Below are positions 57,315 to 64,000 of a DNA stretch of 64,000 bases, piece by piece (position 1 is the first letter of the stretch; the number at the start of each line of letters is the position of its first letter). The stretch comes from Brachybacterium tyrofermentans (GTDB lineage Bacteria; Actinomycetota; Actinomycetes; Actinomycetales; Dermabacteraceae), in the NCBI RefSeq assembly GCF_014897585.1, contig NZ_JABUXW010000011.1, positions 103,362 to 167,361 on the forward strand, read 5' to 3'. The notes below the pieces were generated by a model. That model made no database searches. It was not told the DNA's origin and saw nothing but the letters and a program-made list of their open reading frames with translations. Made by a program: the position numbers and the translations under genes.

Positions 57315-58589
57315 GTGACCGCACCCAGCTCATCGGCTCGCACGGATCCCTCTGGCACGAGCCTGGCCTCACGGCTGATGACCGGCCAGCTCATCGTGCT
57401 GCTCGCGGGCGCCCTCAGCATCACCGTCCTGACGGTGCTCATCGGGCCCGCCGTCTTCCACTACCACCTGCTCCAGACCGACCTTCCCGTCGGCAGTGCG
57501 GAGCTTCTCCATATCGAGCGTGCCTACCGCGATGCGCTCGCGCTGGCCCTCGGCGTCGGACTGGTCGTCTCCCTCCTGGCGGCGGGACTCGTGACCTGGC
57601 GACTGGCTCGACGACTCCGCCAGACACTCGTCGGCCTCACCCAGGCTGTCGACGAGCTGTCGCGGGGCCACTACTCCACCCGAGTACCTGCCCTCGGCTC
57701 AGGGACCGAGCTCGACGCGCTGGCGGCCACACTCAACGACATGGCAGCACAGCTCGATGCCGTCGAAGAGACCCGACGACGACTCCTCTCCGATCTCGCC
57801 CATGAGCTGCGCACACCCATCGCCACGCTCTCGGCGCATCATGAGGCGATGGCCGACGGGGTCATCGAGCCGGAGGCGGCCATGCCCGTCCTCGTCAGCC
57901 AGACCGTGCGACTGTCCCGGCTGGCCGACGACGGGAGCGAAGTGTCCCGGGCCGAGGAGGGCCAGCTCCCAGTGGAGCTCCGGCCCATGACCGTCGACGA
58001 TCTGCTGGAGTCGACCATCCAGGAATGGGAGGAGAGGTTCGAGGCAGCAGGCGTGTCGTTGACCCTCGAGACTGCACCGGGCCGACCTCCGACGATCCAA
58101 GCAGACGCGGACCGCCTCTCCCAGGTGCTCGGGAACATTCTGAGCAATGCTCTGCGGCACACCCAGGCAGGAGGCACCGTCGCCGTCTCGGCAACCACGC
58201 GAGCCAGCACGGTGGAGATCACGGTGGCGGACGACGGCGAAGGATTCACCACTGAGGACGGCCCCCGCCTGTTCGAACGCTTCTTCCGCGCCGACACCTC
58301 CCGCACCCGCGAGAACTCGGGGTCGGGCATCGGGTTGACGATCAGTCGAGCCCTGGTCGATGCGCACGGCGGGATCATGACCGCCTCGAGTGACGGGCCC
58401 GGCCGGGGAGCCACCTTCACGATCAGCCTTCCCCGCGCGACCGCTGAGCGCTGGGCCGTCGCGGAGGGCGGGCTCAGCGGGCGGACGATCGTGGTGAAGC
58501 TGCCGATCCGGGGCCCGTGCTCGGCGCAGCCGTCTTCAGCGCCGGGGCCTCCAGCCGGCACGGTGGGCGGGAGGCGAACCGGACAGTGA
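57315..58589 (+). CDS. HAMP-domain sensor histidine kinase
   Basis: A 424-residue kinase. Two membrane segments (about residues 26-48 and 78-97) flank a short extracellular loop of about 30 residues; a HAMP follows (RLRQTLVGLTQAVDELSRGH). The HisKA box is LLSDLAHELRTPIATLSAHH with His163; the N, G1 and G2 boxes are NILSNALRH, DDGEGF and GSGIGLTISRALV. Past the normal end (ISLPRATAE) it continues for about 45 residues of Pro/Gly-rich sequence, perhaps from loss of an original stop. GTG start at 57315. Confidence 0.92.
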   Translation: MTAPSSSARTDPSGTSLASRLMTGQLIVLLAGALSITVLTVLIGPAVFHYHLLQTDLPVGSAELLHIERAYRDALALALGVGLVVSLLAAGLVTWRLARRLRQTLVGLTQAVDELSRGHYSTRVPALGSGTELDALAATLNDMAAQLDAVEETRRRLLSDLAHELRTPIATLSAHHEAMADGVIEPEAAMPVLVSQTVRLSRLADDGSEVSRAEEGQLPVELRPMTVDDLLESTIQEWEERFEAAGVSLTLETAPGRPPTIQADADRLSQVLGNILSNALRHTQAGGTVAVSATTRASTVEITVADDGEGFTTEDGPRLFERFFRADTSRTRENSGSGIGLTISRALVDAHGGIMTASSDGPGRGATFTISLPRATAERWAVAEGGLSGRTIVVKLPIRGPCSAQPSSAPGPPAGTVGGRRTGQ

Positions 58590-58832
58590 TCACCACGGGG
58601 AGCCGAGCAGCGCCGTGGACTCGACGGCGTCGCGGTCGTCGGTCCTTCCCTGGATCTCCAGGGGTCCCCGCGACATTCAGGGGGATCCCGACCACGACAC
58701 CATCTCCGGAGACATTCCCGGCACTCGCATCGCTCGCCGCGTTCGAGCAGCTGCCGCCGCACGCCTAGATGACAGGGGTGCCGGCGAGCAAGTCCCTGGT
58801 CAGGCGGAGCACAGTGCGCCGGCTCGGGCCGC

Positions 58833-59453
58833 TCATGTCAGCTGGAGACTGGTCAGGCAGGTCAGAGCATCCTCCGCCTGGGTGTCGATCGAAGCGGTCC
58901 CGGTGACGTCCTCGACGGTGCAGGTGAGCTCGACGGTGATGCCGCGCGGCATCCAGAGACCGAGGAATCCGTTGTCATGCGTCGTGCGGGTGCCATCTTC
59001 GAGCGTCTCTCCCGAGCTGCTGTCGACCGCCCTCACGGTGATCTCGCGGTTGCTCAGCTCTCCGCGGCAAGTGGTGAGGCTGTGGAAGGCGCACTCATGG
59101 GTGGTCTCCAGGTACGGGGCCACCGACAGGTAGAACAGGCCCTCAGGCAGGGGCAGCTCAGCCTCGCGTCCTACCTCGTCCTGGAGCTGGAGTGACACGG
59201 GGGTGACGCTCGCGATCAGGTCCTGAGGGCGCTCGGCCACCGGGAGCGCTTCGAGCTGATCGATGATCGCGCGCGCGTCGGCGTCTGCGAAGCCGTGCGC
59301 TTCGAGCAGGTCCTCGTCGCCCGTGGCGACCGTGCGCTCGGCAACGCCGGTGCCGCAGCCGGCGATCACGATCGGGAACAGTCCGGCACCGATCATGAGC
59401 GAACGTCGGGGAAGTCGGGCGCCGCGGCCGCGGCGCCGTGGGAGTGCGTTCAT
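58833..59453 (-). CDS. cueP: CueP family copper-binding lipoprotein
   Basis: A 206-residue lipoprotein. The signal SLMIGAGLFPIVIAGC has an IAGC lipobox. The mature protein has LLEAHGFADADARAIIDQLE, FYLSVAPYLETTHECAFHSL and TTCRGELSNREITVRAVDSS, and GFLGLWMPRGITVELTC, with the conserved cysteines of CueP, a periplasmic copper-binding protein in Salmonella and widely found in actinobacteria. The start ATG at 59453 overlaps the YdhK stop (ATGA). The 58590-58832 gap to the kinase has nothing recognised. Confidence 0.88.
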   Translation of the reverse strand: MNALPRRRGRGARLPRRSLMIGAGLFPIVIAGCGTGVAERTVATGDEDLLEAHGFADADARAIIDQLEALPVAERPQDLIASVTPVSLQLQDEVGREAELPLPEGLFYLSVAPYLETTHECAFHSLTTCRGELSNREITVRAVDSSSGETLEDGTRTTHDNGFLGLWMPRGITVELTCTVEDVTGTASIDTQAEDALTCLTSLQLT

Positions 59454-60028
59454 CAGGCAGGCTCGATCTCGCTCTCGACGACCCACTTATGGTTCGTCAT
59501 CATCATCCCGTCGGACTCGTAGTCGACCATGTACACCGTCTCCTCGATGACGCTGTCGATGGTGGCTTCGGCGCCCTCCATGCCGGCCATGTGATCGGCG
59601 GTGATGGTCACCGCGGTGCCCTCGGCTAGCGATGCCTCGCCCGGGTTCTCGAGCTCCTCGTGGACGACCCACTTGTGGTCGGTGACCGGATCGCCGCCAT
59701 CGGTGGGCGTGAAGCTTACCGAATAGGTGGTGGTGTCGAAGGCGCCCGAGATCGTCGCCGTGGCTACCTCCATGCCCTCCATGTGGTCCGCGGTGAGCGT
59801 CACCTCCGCGCCGACTGGATACTCGGGATCCTCCGCGGGCAGCATCCACTCGGGGGCAGGCCCGCCGTCCATCGGGTGCTCCATGTCCCCGTGGCCATCA
59901 CCATCGGACGCCTCTGACCCGCCCGAGGTCAGACCGCCATCAGACCCGCTGTCAGAGCATCCAGCAAGGACGATCGAACCGGCAACGACGAAGGTTGCGA
60001 GTCGACCGAAAGAACGACGGGATTGCAT
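59453..60028 (-). CDS. YdhK/DUF1541 lipoprotein
   Basis: A 191-residue lipoprotein; signal TFVVAGSIVLAGC with lipobox LAGC, then an acidic Gly/Ser/Asp linker and two DUF1541 repeats (each with TADHM(E/A)GM and DHKWVV or NHKWVV). The Met/His content (HGDMEHPMDGG, GMMMTNHKWVV) suits copper binding. It is the first gene of a two-gene operon with cueP. Function in copper resistance is by context; the family is otherwise poorly known. Confidence 0.85.
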   Translation of the reverse strand: MQSRRSFGRLATFVVAGSIVLAGCSDSGSDGGLTSGGSEASDGDGHGDMEHPMDGGPAPEWMLPAEDPEYPVGAEVTLTADHMEGMEVATATISGAFDTTTYSVSFTPTDGGDPVTDHKWVVHEELENPGEASLAEGTAVTITADHMAGMEGAEATIDSVIEETVYMVDYESDGMMMTNHKWVVESEIEPA

Positions 60029-60314
60029 ACGTTTCTCCTAGTCAGAGGATACTTTGTGCCAGCTTATGACCCGTGGGTCAAGGTCTCCTCAAGATCAGAT
60101 CCGGTTCTCTTGAGCACACTGTTCACCAGTGGGTCACTACCGTCTCAAGACCACACGGCCCACTCACGTCCGCCGCTCATGGCGCGCTGGCTGCCGTCGA
60201 GGAACGGGCTGGTGAACGCTTGTCTCTTGGGAGCGAGAAGGAGCAGGCCGAGCTCCGCACGTCGCATCGAGGCTTCGGACCCACCCGAAAGACGTCGGCG
60301 CGATCGACCAGCAG
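60029..60314. promoter_or_regulatory. YdhK-CueP promoter region with repeated CTCAAGA words
   Basis: No gene is seen from 60029 to 60314. CCTCAAGATC at 60087-60096, TCTTGAG at 60108-60114 (the complement of CTCAAGA) and TCTCAAGA at 60143-60150 fall within 65 bases. GTGGGTCA occurs twice (about 60073 and 60130). These are candidate sites for the nearby OmpR-type regulator. Confidence 0.4.
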
Positions 60315-60464
60315 ATGCTCGCCGCATATATCCGGGCCGGCTTCGGGGGCGACCGGACCTGCACGGCGTGCGCAGGCACGTGCTCGGACGAAGTCGCGGT
60401 CACCGGCCTGACCCCGTTCATCCGCAGGAAGCAGGATGTCGCCGATGACTGCGAGGCCATCTGA
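60315..60464 (+). CDS. Small Cys-containing hypothetical ORF
   Basis: A 49-residue ORF, MLAAYIRAGFGGDRTCTACA followed by GTCSDEVAVTGLTPFIRRKQ and DVADDCEAI. It has a CxxC and two further cysteines and an amino-acid mix that looks more protein-like than the neighbouring frames. No ribosome-binding site or family match is recognised; it could be the end of a degraded longer gene. The frame is open further upstream. Confidence 0.25.
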   Translation: MLAAYIRAGFGGDRTCTACAGTCSDEVAVTGLTPFIRRKQDVADDCEAI

Positions 60465-60506
60465 CGGGTCGGATCCCGTCAGGCGGGCACAACGTCGCCC
60501 TCAGTC

Positions 60507-60653
60507 GTGCCCCAGCTCGAGGCGAGTCAGGCAGCATGCCGGGCCGGCGCCGAGGGGCGCGAGAAGCATGCCGGCATGCACGAGGACTCAGCACGGGCGG
60601 ACGTCTGCCGCCGCTGTGAAGAGGCTCGTGCCGACCTGCTGGACGCCATCGCC
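60507..60653 (+). CDS. Small Cys-containing hypothetical ORF
   Basis: A 48-residue ORF from GTG: VPQLEASQAACRAGAEGREK then HAGMHEDSARADVCRRCEEA and RADLLDAIA. It is in the same frame as the previous small ORF, whose TGA lies 43 bases upstream, so the two may be pieces of one former gene. No match recognised. Confidence 0.25.
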
Positions 60654-60731
60654 TGAGGCACGGCATCTCTGCGTAAAGGGAGCCCCGACCGCCGGTCGGG
60701 GCTCCCGTTACACTGGTGTCGGCGCGTCGGA

Positions 60732-61565
60732 TCAGCGGAACGTGACGAAGGTGGGATTGCCCCAGATGGTCCGCTCGGTGACGGAACCGGCGCTGTTGCC
60801 GGCGTCGATGACCGTGTCGCCACCCGCGTAGACCCCCAGGTGGCCGGGCCACACCACGAGGTCGCCGGGCTGGGCCTCGGACTTCGAGATCGTGGTGCCG
60901 GCCGCCTCCTGCTGAGACGAGGTGCGGGGCAGATCGATACCGACCTGTGCGTACGCGTAGGCGCTCAGGCCCGAGCAGTCGAAGCTGACGCCCGGCTTGG
61001 ACGTGCCCCACGAGTACGTGACGCCGACCTGGCTGCGCGCGGCGTCGACGATCGCCTGCCCCGAGCTGCTCGCCGAGGACGCGGCGGCAGGAACAGAGGT
61101 CCCCCCGCCGGAGACCGGCGCGGCGCTGCCAGTCAGCGCGCCCTGGGTCTTCGGTCCCACGACTCCATCGACCTGAAGGTCGTGGCTGCGCTGGAAATCC
61201 TTCACGGCCCCGTTGGTGAGTCCGCCGAACTTGCCGTCGACCGACAGCGAAGCACCGTGCTCGTTCAGGGCCGACTGGAGCTGCTCGACGGCGGTGCCCT
61301 CAGAGCCCCACCGCAGCTTCTCGGATGCCACGGCAGACTTCGCGTGCGCAGGAGCCGGCGCAGCCGGAGCGGCAGCTGCCGCCGAAGCGGCAGGCGCGGC
61401 AGGTGACGCCGCAGGAGCGGCCTGCGCCGGGCCCGCGAGCAGAGCGGAGCCGATGACGACTGTGCCGAGGACAGCGGCACCGCCGGTGCCCCGCAGAGCG
61501 CGGCCAGCGGTCCCGGCGGGGGTCACTGCTCGGCCGAAGGCGCGGTGGGTGTTGGTCTGGGCCAT
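60732..61565 (-). CDS. NlpC/P60 peptidoglycan hydrolase with PG-binding domain
   Basis: A 277-residue secreted protein. A signal-type hydrophobic stretch (AAVLGTVVIGSALLAGPAQA) is followed by an Ala/Pro linker, a PG_binding_1 domain (LRWGSEGTAVEQLQSALNEH, VDGVVGPKTQGALTG) and an NlpC/P60 domain with the catalytic Cys in FDCSGLSAYAYAQVG and His in PGDLVVWPGHLGVYAGG. It cuts stem-peptide bonds in the wall. Start ATG at 61565 follows GGAG; the frame to 61664 is upstream noise. Confidence 0.92.
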   Translation of the reverse strand: MAQTNTHRAFGRAVTPAGTAGRALRGTGGAAVLGTVVIGSALLAGPAQAAPAASPAAPAASAAAAAPAAPAPAHAKSAVASEKLRWGSEGTAVEQLQSALNEHGASLSVDGKFGGLTNGAVKDFQRSHDLQVDGVVGPKTQGALTGSAAPVSGGGTSVPAAASSASSSGQAIVDAARSQVGVTYSWGTSKPGVSFDCSGLSAYAYAQVGIDLPRTSSQQEAAGTTISKSEAQPGDLVVWPGHLGVYAGGDTVIDAGNSAGSVTERTIWGNPTFVTFR

Positions 61566-61939
61566 GGTTCTACTCCGTAATTTTCCCTCCTCGAGACGAG
61601 AGGGAGTCGATGACTTCGTCAGCGCCACAGCGACGGCCGAGCAAGCAGCGAGGCGCCGGCTCATGTCGTGGGCAGTGAGTTCAACGTACGGGCCGCGCCG
61701 CTCGATCTACGGAGGCATGGAACGTCCTGCTTGAAAATTTAACCGCGGCTTTACTCACGATCCTCAGATACACCAGGAGGGTAGGTCCACCTTTACTCGT
61801 GCGGTCAAAAGGATGACGCGCGAGATCGAACGCCGTCTCAAGATTGTCTTCAGACAGCGCTGTGTCATGCAGTGGACCAGCCCAGCGTGCGAGCGTGGAC
61901 GCACCGCGGTGCGTCAGGTCATGGCGTTCCGATGAACAG
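61566..61939 (-). other. Upstream region of the NlpC/P60 gene
   Basis: No gene. On the minus strand TTGACC (61803-61808) and TACCCT (61778-61783) are a possible promoter with 19-base spacing. AT-rich words (GGTTAAATTTTCAAG near 61730) stand out. I looked for the ydaO/c-di-AMP riboswitch pattern common before such genes and saw none. Confidence 0.35.
61585..61604 (-). promoter_or_regulatory. Hairpin before the NlpC/P60 gene
   Basis: On the mRNA strand CCCT-CTCG-TCT-CGAG-G-AGGG pairs as a 4+4 stem with one bulge, 20 bases before the ATG. It contains an AGGAGGG word that could decoy or hide the ribosome. Weak evidence. Confidence 0.35.
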
Positions 61940-61944
61940 AACGG

Positions 61945-62255
61945 ACTGGTGGGCAACGGCTCGGGCGATCTCCGTCGTCTGCGGTCGGTTCTCGTGCGTC
62001 CGGGACGGGGACGCCTGATCGGCACCGGAGAAGTGGACGAGGCCTATTTCGGCGCGGATGAGCCGGGATTGCCTGGCGGGCCAACGGTAAGAGGACGCTG
62101 GTCGGAGCAGCCGCCGAGATCGCCGAGTACCTCGAATACGGCCGCGATCGCACGAGGACCCTCGCAGACGGGCCTGCCTCCGCCAGTATCCCGTCACCAC
62201 CGGCCACATCGAGCTCGGTGCCATGGTCAACACTGACGCGTGGTCGAGCCGGTAA
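61945..62255 (+). pseudogene. IS1595-type transposase remnant
   Basis: Fragments in shifting frames match the IS1595 transposase core: RSVLVRPGRGRLIGTGEVDE then AYFGADEPGLPGG (about 61980-62080), KRTLVGAAAEIAE after a frame change near 62088, and GAMVNTDAWSSR ending at TAA 62253-62255. In intact elements these segments read as VEVDE-x-YxGG and TDGWSSY. No terminal repeats were found. It is an inactive, much-decayed copy. Confidence 0.65.
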
Positions 62256-62286
62256 CCATGGCATTGGGCAGGTGCTGAGTCTACGG

Positions 62287-62937
62287 TCAGCGGTCCTGCT
62301 CGCCGCCAGAGAGGCGACGCATGAATGCTCGTTGAACTTTGTTCTGGTCGCGTTCGGCCAGGGTGAGCACGAGGCGCGATTGCTCGCCTGTGACCTTCGG
62401 TGCCTCGGGCAGGACATCTTCTGCAATACCGGCGAGCTCCGCCGCGAGGCCGTCGAGCTCCGCCGTCGATGTCCTGTCGTCGATGTCGTCGAAGCGCTCC
62501 TGGGCCGCAACGATTCTCGACCGCACCTCGGGTCGGAGCTGGTTCGGCCCAAGCGCAGTGAAGTCCCGTTCAACCAGGTCAGGACGACGATCGGATACTC
62601 CCGAGGGGGTAGTCGTGAGCGCTTTGCGGCCACGGCGAACCCCTTCCAGGCCACCTACTTTCATCAACCGAGCAGTCTGGTCCCGGCCGATGTCCCAACC
62701 GGCCCGGCGCATCGCCTGGTGCATCTTGCGATACCCGTAGACGCCGTAGTTCTCGGCGTGGATCCGTCGGATCTCACCAATCAGCACCTCGTCGCGGAGG
62801 GCCCGGGCAGAGCTCGGGCGCTGCGTCGCGGCTCGATAGCTGCGGGAGGTGAGGAACCCACAGTCTGTCGCGCTGAGCACGCGGCAGAAGGCCTCGACCC
62901 CGAACTGATCACGGTGCACGTCGATGAACCGGATCAT
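62287..62937 (-). pseudogene. Truncated IS3-family transposase fused to foreign tail
   Basis: A 216-residue ORF. The first 134 residues match the N-terminal part of IS3 OrfB (RFIDVHRDQFGVEAFCRVLS, VYGYRKMHQAMRRAGWDIGR, PDLVERDFTALGPNQL). At residue 134 (about base 62536) the match stops just before the catalytic DDE region, and 82 residues of unrelated charged helical sequence follow (RPEVRSRIVAAQERFDDIDD ... RRLSGGEQDR). OrfA and the catalytic core are absent, so it cannot transpose. Confidence 0.7.
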
Positions 62938-63044
62938 TTCGGCTGCGGAGGCTCTCGCGTGACATACGAGAGATCATTTCTCGCTCTTAACTCGCTCCTC
63001 CGCGGCCCGGAATGTACCGAAACGGGTAAACCTGCTGGTCAAGT

Positions 63045-63100
63045 AGCCCAGGCGGGGCTTGAACCCGCGACCGACGGATTCTCGGTTAGCTAGTCTGCCA
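63045..63100 (-). tRNA. tRNA 3'-half fragment, possible attachment-site remnant
   Basis: On the minus strand GCGGGTTCAAGCCCCGC is a perfect T-arm, preceded by a GTCGGTC-like variable region and AATCCGTC of an anticodon arm, and followed by CTGGGCT of an acceptor strand. The 5' half does not pair: the bases upstream (GGCAGACTAGCTAACCGAG) do not complete the anticodon stem. It is a partial tRNA, as left by integration of a mobile element at a tRNA gene. The amino-acid identity cannot be fixed. Confidence 0.45.
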
Positions 63101-63183
63101 CCTGCACCAACCGTCTGCGTCGTGCCTGGACACGGCTAGATCCTGTGCGTAGTTGTTGACGCTGAGATATGCATGGGGACGGC

Positions 63184-63216
63184 AAAACACAGGACAGACA
63201 CAGAGCTCTGTGTTTT
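63184..63216 (-). terminator. Terminator of the orphan gene
   Basis: AAAACACAG (63184-63192) pairs with CTGTGTTTT (63208-63216), and within it ACACAGAGCTCTGTGT is itself a palindrome. On the minus strand the stem ends in TTTT, and it starts directly at the stop codon. Confidence 0.7.
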
Positions 63217-63614
63217 CACGAGGTCTGGTCTGTCTCAAGGTCGAGAAGCTGCACCAGGTCCTCCAGTGAGCCCCAGAGTGACGGGAGGGCAGGGTGCTCC
63301 TGTACGGCGTCGGCACCGAGCTCGTGCACGGGGAGGGCGTCGGGAGTCCATAGCGCTACTTCGTCGCCGTTCTCGTCCCAGGCGGCGCAGGTGCCGAGGA
63401 GCATCAGGGGCAGGCGGTCGGGCTCGTCGGGTAGCAGGGCCACGGGCACTACGTCGAACGCCAGGAGGTCCCCCTCCCACGAGGTGCGGTCCTCCCACCA
63501 CGTCGTGATGCAGGCGGCGCAGTCGCACCAGTGCGGCACCTCGACAGCTACGCCGATCCCGTGGTCCAGGTCCAGCACTGCTGCACGCCAGGTGCTCGTC
63601 ACGCTCTCGATCAT
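63216..63614 (-). CDS. Hypothetical protein
   Basis: A 132-residue acidic protein, MIESVTSTWRAAVLDLDHGI to LLDLETDQTS, with several tryptophans (WRAAV, HWCDCAACITTWW, WEGDL) and a CDCAAC cluster. No family is recognised. The start is ATG at 63614, with a strong GGAGGAGAGGGAG before it, and a terminator follows the stop, so it looks like a real, expressed gene. It lies in the mobile-element zone and may be recent cargo. Confidence 0.6.
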   Translation of the reverse strand: MIESVTSTWRAAVLDLDHGIGVAVEVPHWCDCAACITTWWEDRTSWEGDLLAFDVVPVALLPDEPDRLPLMLLGTCAAWDENGDEVALWTPDALPVHELGADAVQEHPALPSLWGSLEDLVQLLDLETDQTS

Positions 63615-64000
63615 CGCTCCCTCTCCTCCCCGAGCACGATGCCCTGGGGTCGGATTAGCGTACTGACCTGCGAGTCTGTGCACCTGCTAGGTGGCCGGCG
63701 CCTGGGATAGCAGGTGCACCTTCAGGCGCTCGAGCTGCACAGCGGCGTGCACGTCATGGCAGGTCGAAGGGGTGCCTGCTATCTCTCAAGGTGCAGGTGA
63801 GTGCTGGGGGAGGACGGCCCGACCACTTGGTAGGGAGGGGTTGAAGCGCTTGGAGGTCAAGGCTCTGACCTGCACGTCTGGGGATCGTTATCGTTTCGTT
63901 ACCAGAATGGCCGTGGAAACGTCCTGACAAAAGGGGTCTACGTACCTAGTGGCGCGTGTCGTTAGTTAGTTTACGGTTCGTGGTTTGGGATCATGGGGGC
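63615..64000. repeat. Window end: inverted and direct repeats, no clear gene
   Basis: GTGCACCTGCTA (63678-63689) and TAGCAGGTGCAC (63708-63719) form a perfect 12-bp inverted repeat around 18 bases. CTGACCTGC(G/A)(A/C)GTCTG occurs at 63663 and about 63866. ORFs here are short and lack support. The last 60 bases are AT-richer than the genome. Confidence 0.5.

Noticed and set aside
60023..60448. 141-residue Arg-rich ORF upstream of the small Cys ORFs
   Set aside because: Arg/Pro/Ser composition is typical of a non-coding GC frame and it starts inside the ydhK promoter.
61566..61830. c-di-AMP (ydaO) riboswitch before the NlpC/P60 gene
   Set aside because: Looked for the conserved GGGGAA and GACAGCC-type blocks; they are not present.
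63691..63927. 78-residue plus-strand ORF near the window end
   Set aside because: No ribosome-binding site, shadow-like composition, and it spans the inverted repeat.

Overview
The window is chromosomal DNA of a high-GC Gram-positive bacterium. Actinobacterial gene order (holA-rpsT-lepA-hemW-hrcA-dnaJ-rsmE, then phoH-ybeY-CNNM-era, recO-uppS, dusB-dgt-dnaG), the many GTG and TTG starts, the leaderless-looking promoters and the protein sequences point to order Micrococcales, probably a Dermabacteraceae member such as Brachybacterium. The genus is an inference; no 16S or other marker RNA is present.

Layout. 1-13.4 kb is core translation and stress biology: the end of holA, rpsT, a MazF/PemK-like protein, a circularly permuted ATP-grasp and alpha-E pair, lepA, a MOSC protein, hemW, a DUF4870 membrane protein, DUF3097, and the hrcA-dnaJ heat-shock operon behind a CIRCE operator. 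rsmE follows, then a 0.5 kb gene-free stretch with long direct repeats, an ABC-2 exporter operon, an FMN reductase and a HIT protein. 18.5-24.6 kb holds phoH, ybeY, a CNNM/CorC protein, era, and leuA with a leucine-rich leader peptide. 24.7-31 kb carries an EamA exporter with a divergent LysR regulator, a membrane M28 peptidase, a Tam-like methyltransferase and an EcsC protein. 31-36.8 kb has recO, uppS and a zinc-uptake operon (znuACB-zur-dedA) read leftward from a Zur box. 36.8-46.4 kb has glyS, DUF4037, an unusual pair of ClpP genes with a convergent ClgR/PopR-like regulator, dusB, dgt, dnaG and a DedA protein.

The remainder is more accessory. It contains a NarL-type two-component system, a secreted GH76 alpha-mannanase, a compact solute-binding lipoprotein coupled to a CDF-like transporter, an XRE-cupin regulator with a methyltransferase, and a copper-handling cluster (CopB-type ATPase with a CsoR-type operator, OmpR/EnvZ-type pair, CueP and YdhK/DUF1541 lipoproteins). 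An NlpC/P60 wall hydrolase follows. From about 61.7 kb the sequence becomes a mobile-element graveyard: an IS1595-type pseudogene, a chimeric IS3 fragment, a tRNA 3' half that looks like an attachment-site remnant, one orphan gene and inverted repeats.

The strongest unusual signals are these. A ClpP paralogue has its catalytic serine replaced by alanine, directly behind an intact ClpP. A leaderless leuA leader peptide has four consecutive leucine codons. Short tandem duplications recur around or just after stop codons, in-frame at lepA and recO. Clear operators (CIRCE, Zur, CsoR-type, and several unassigned palindromes) allow partial regulatory wiring to be read from sequence, although several of the matching regulators are not in the window.
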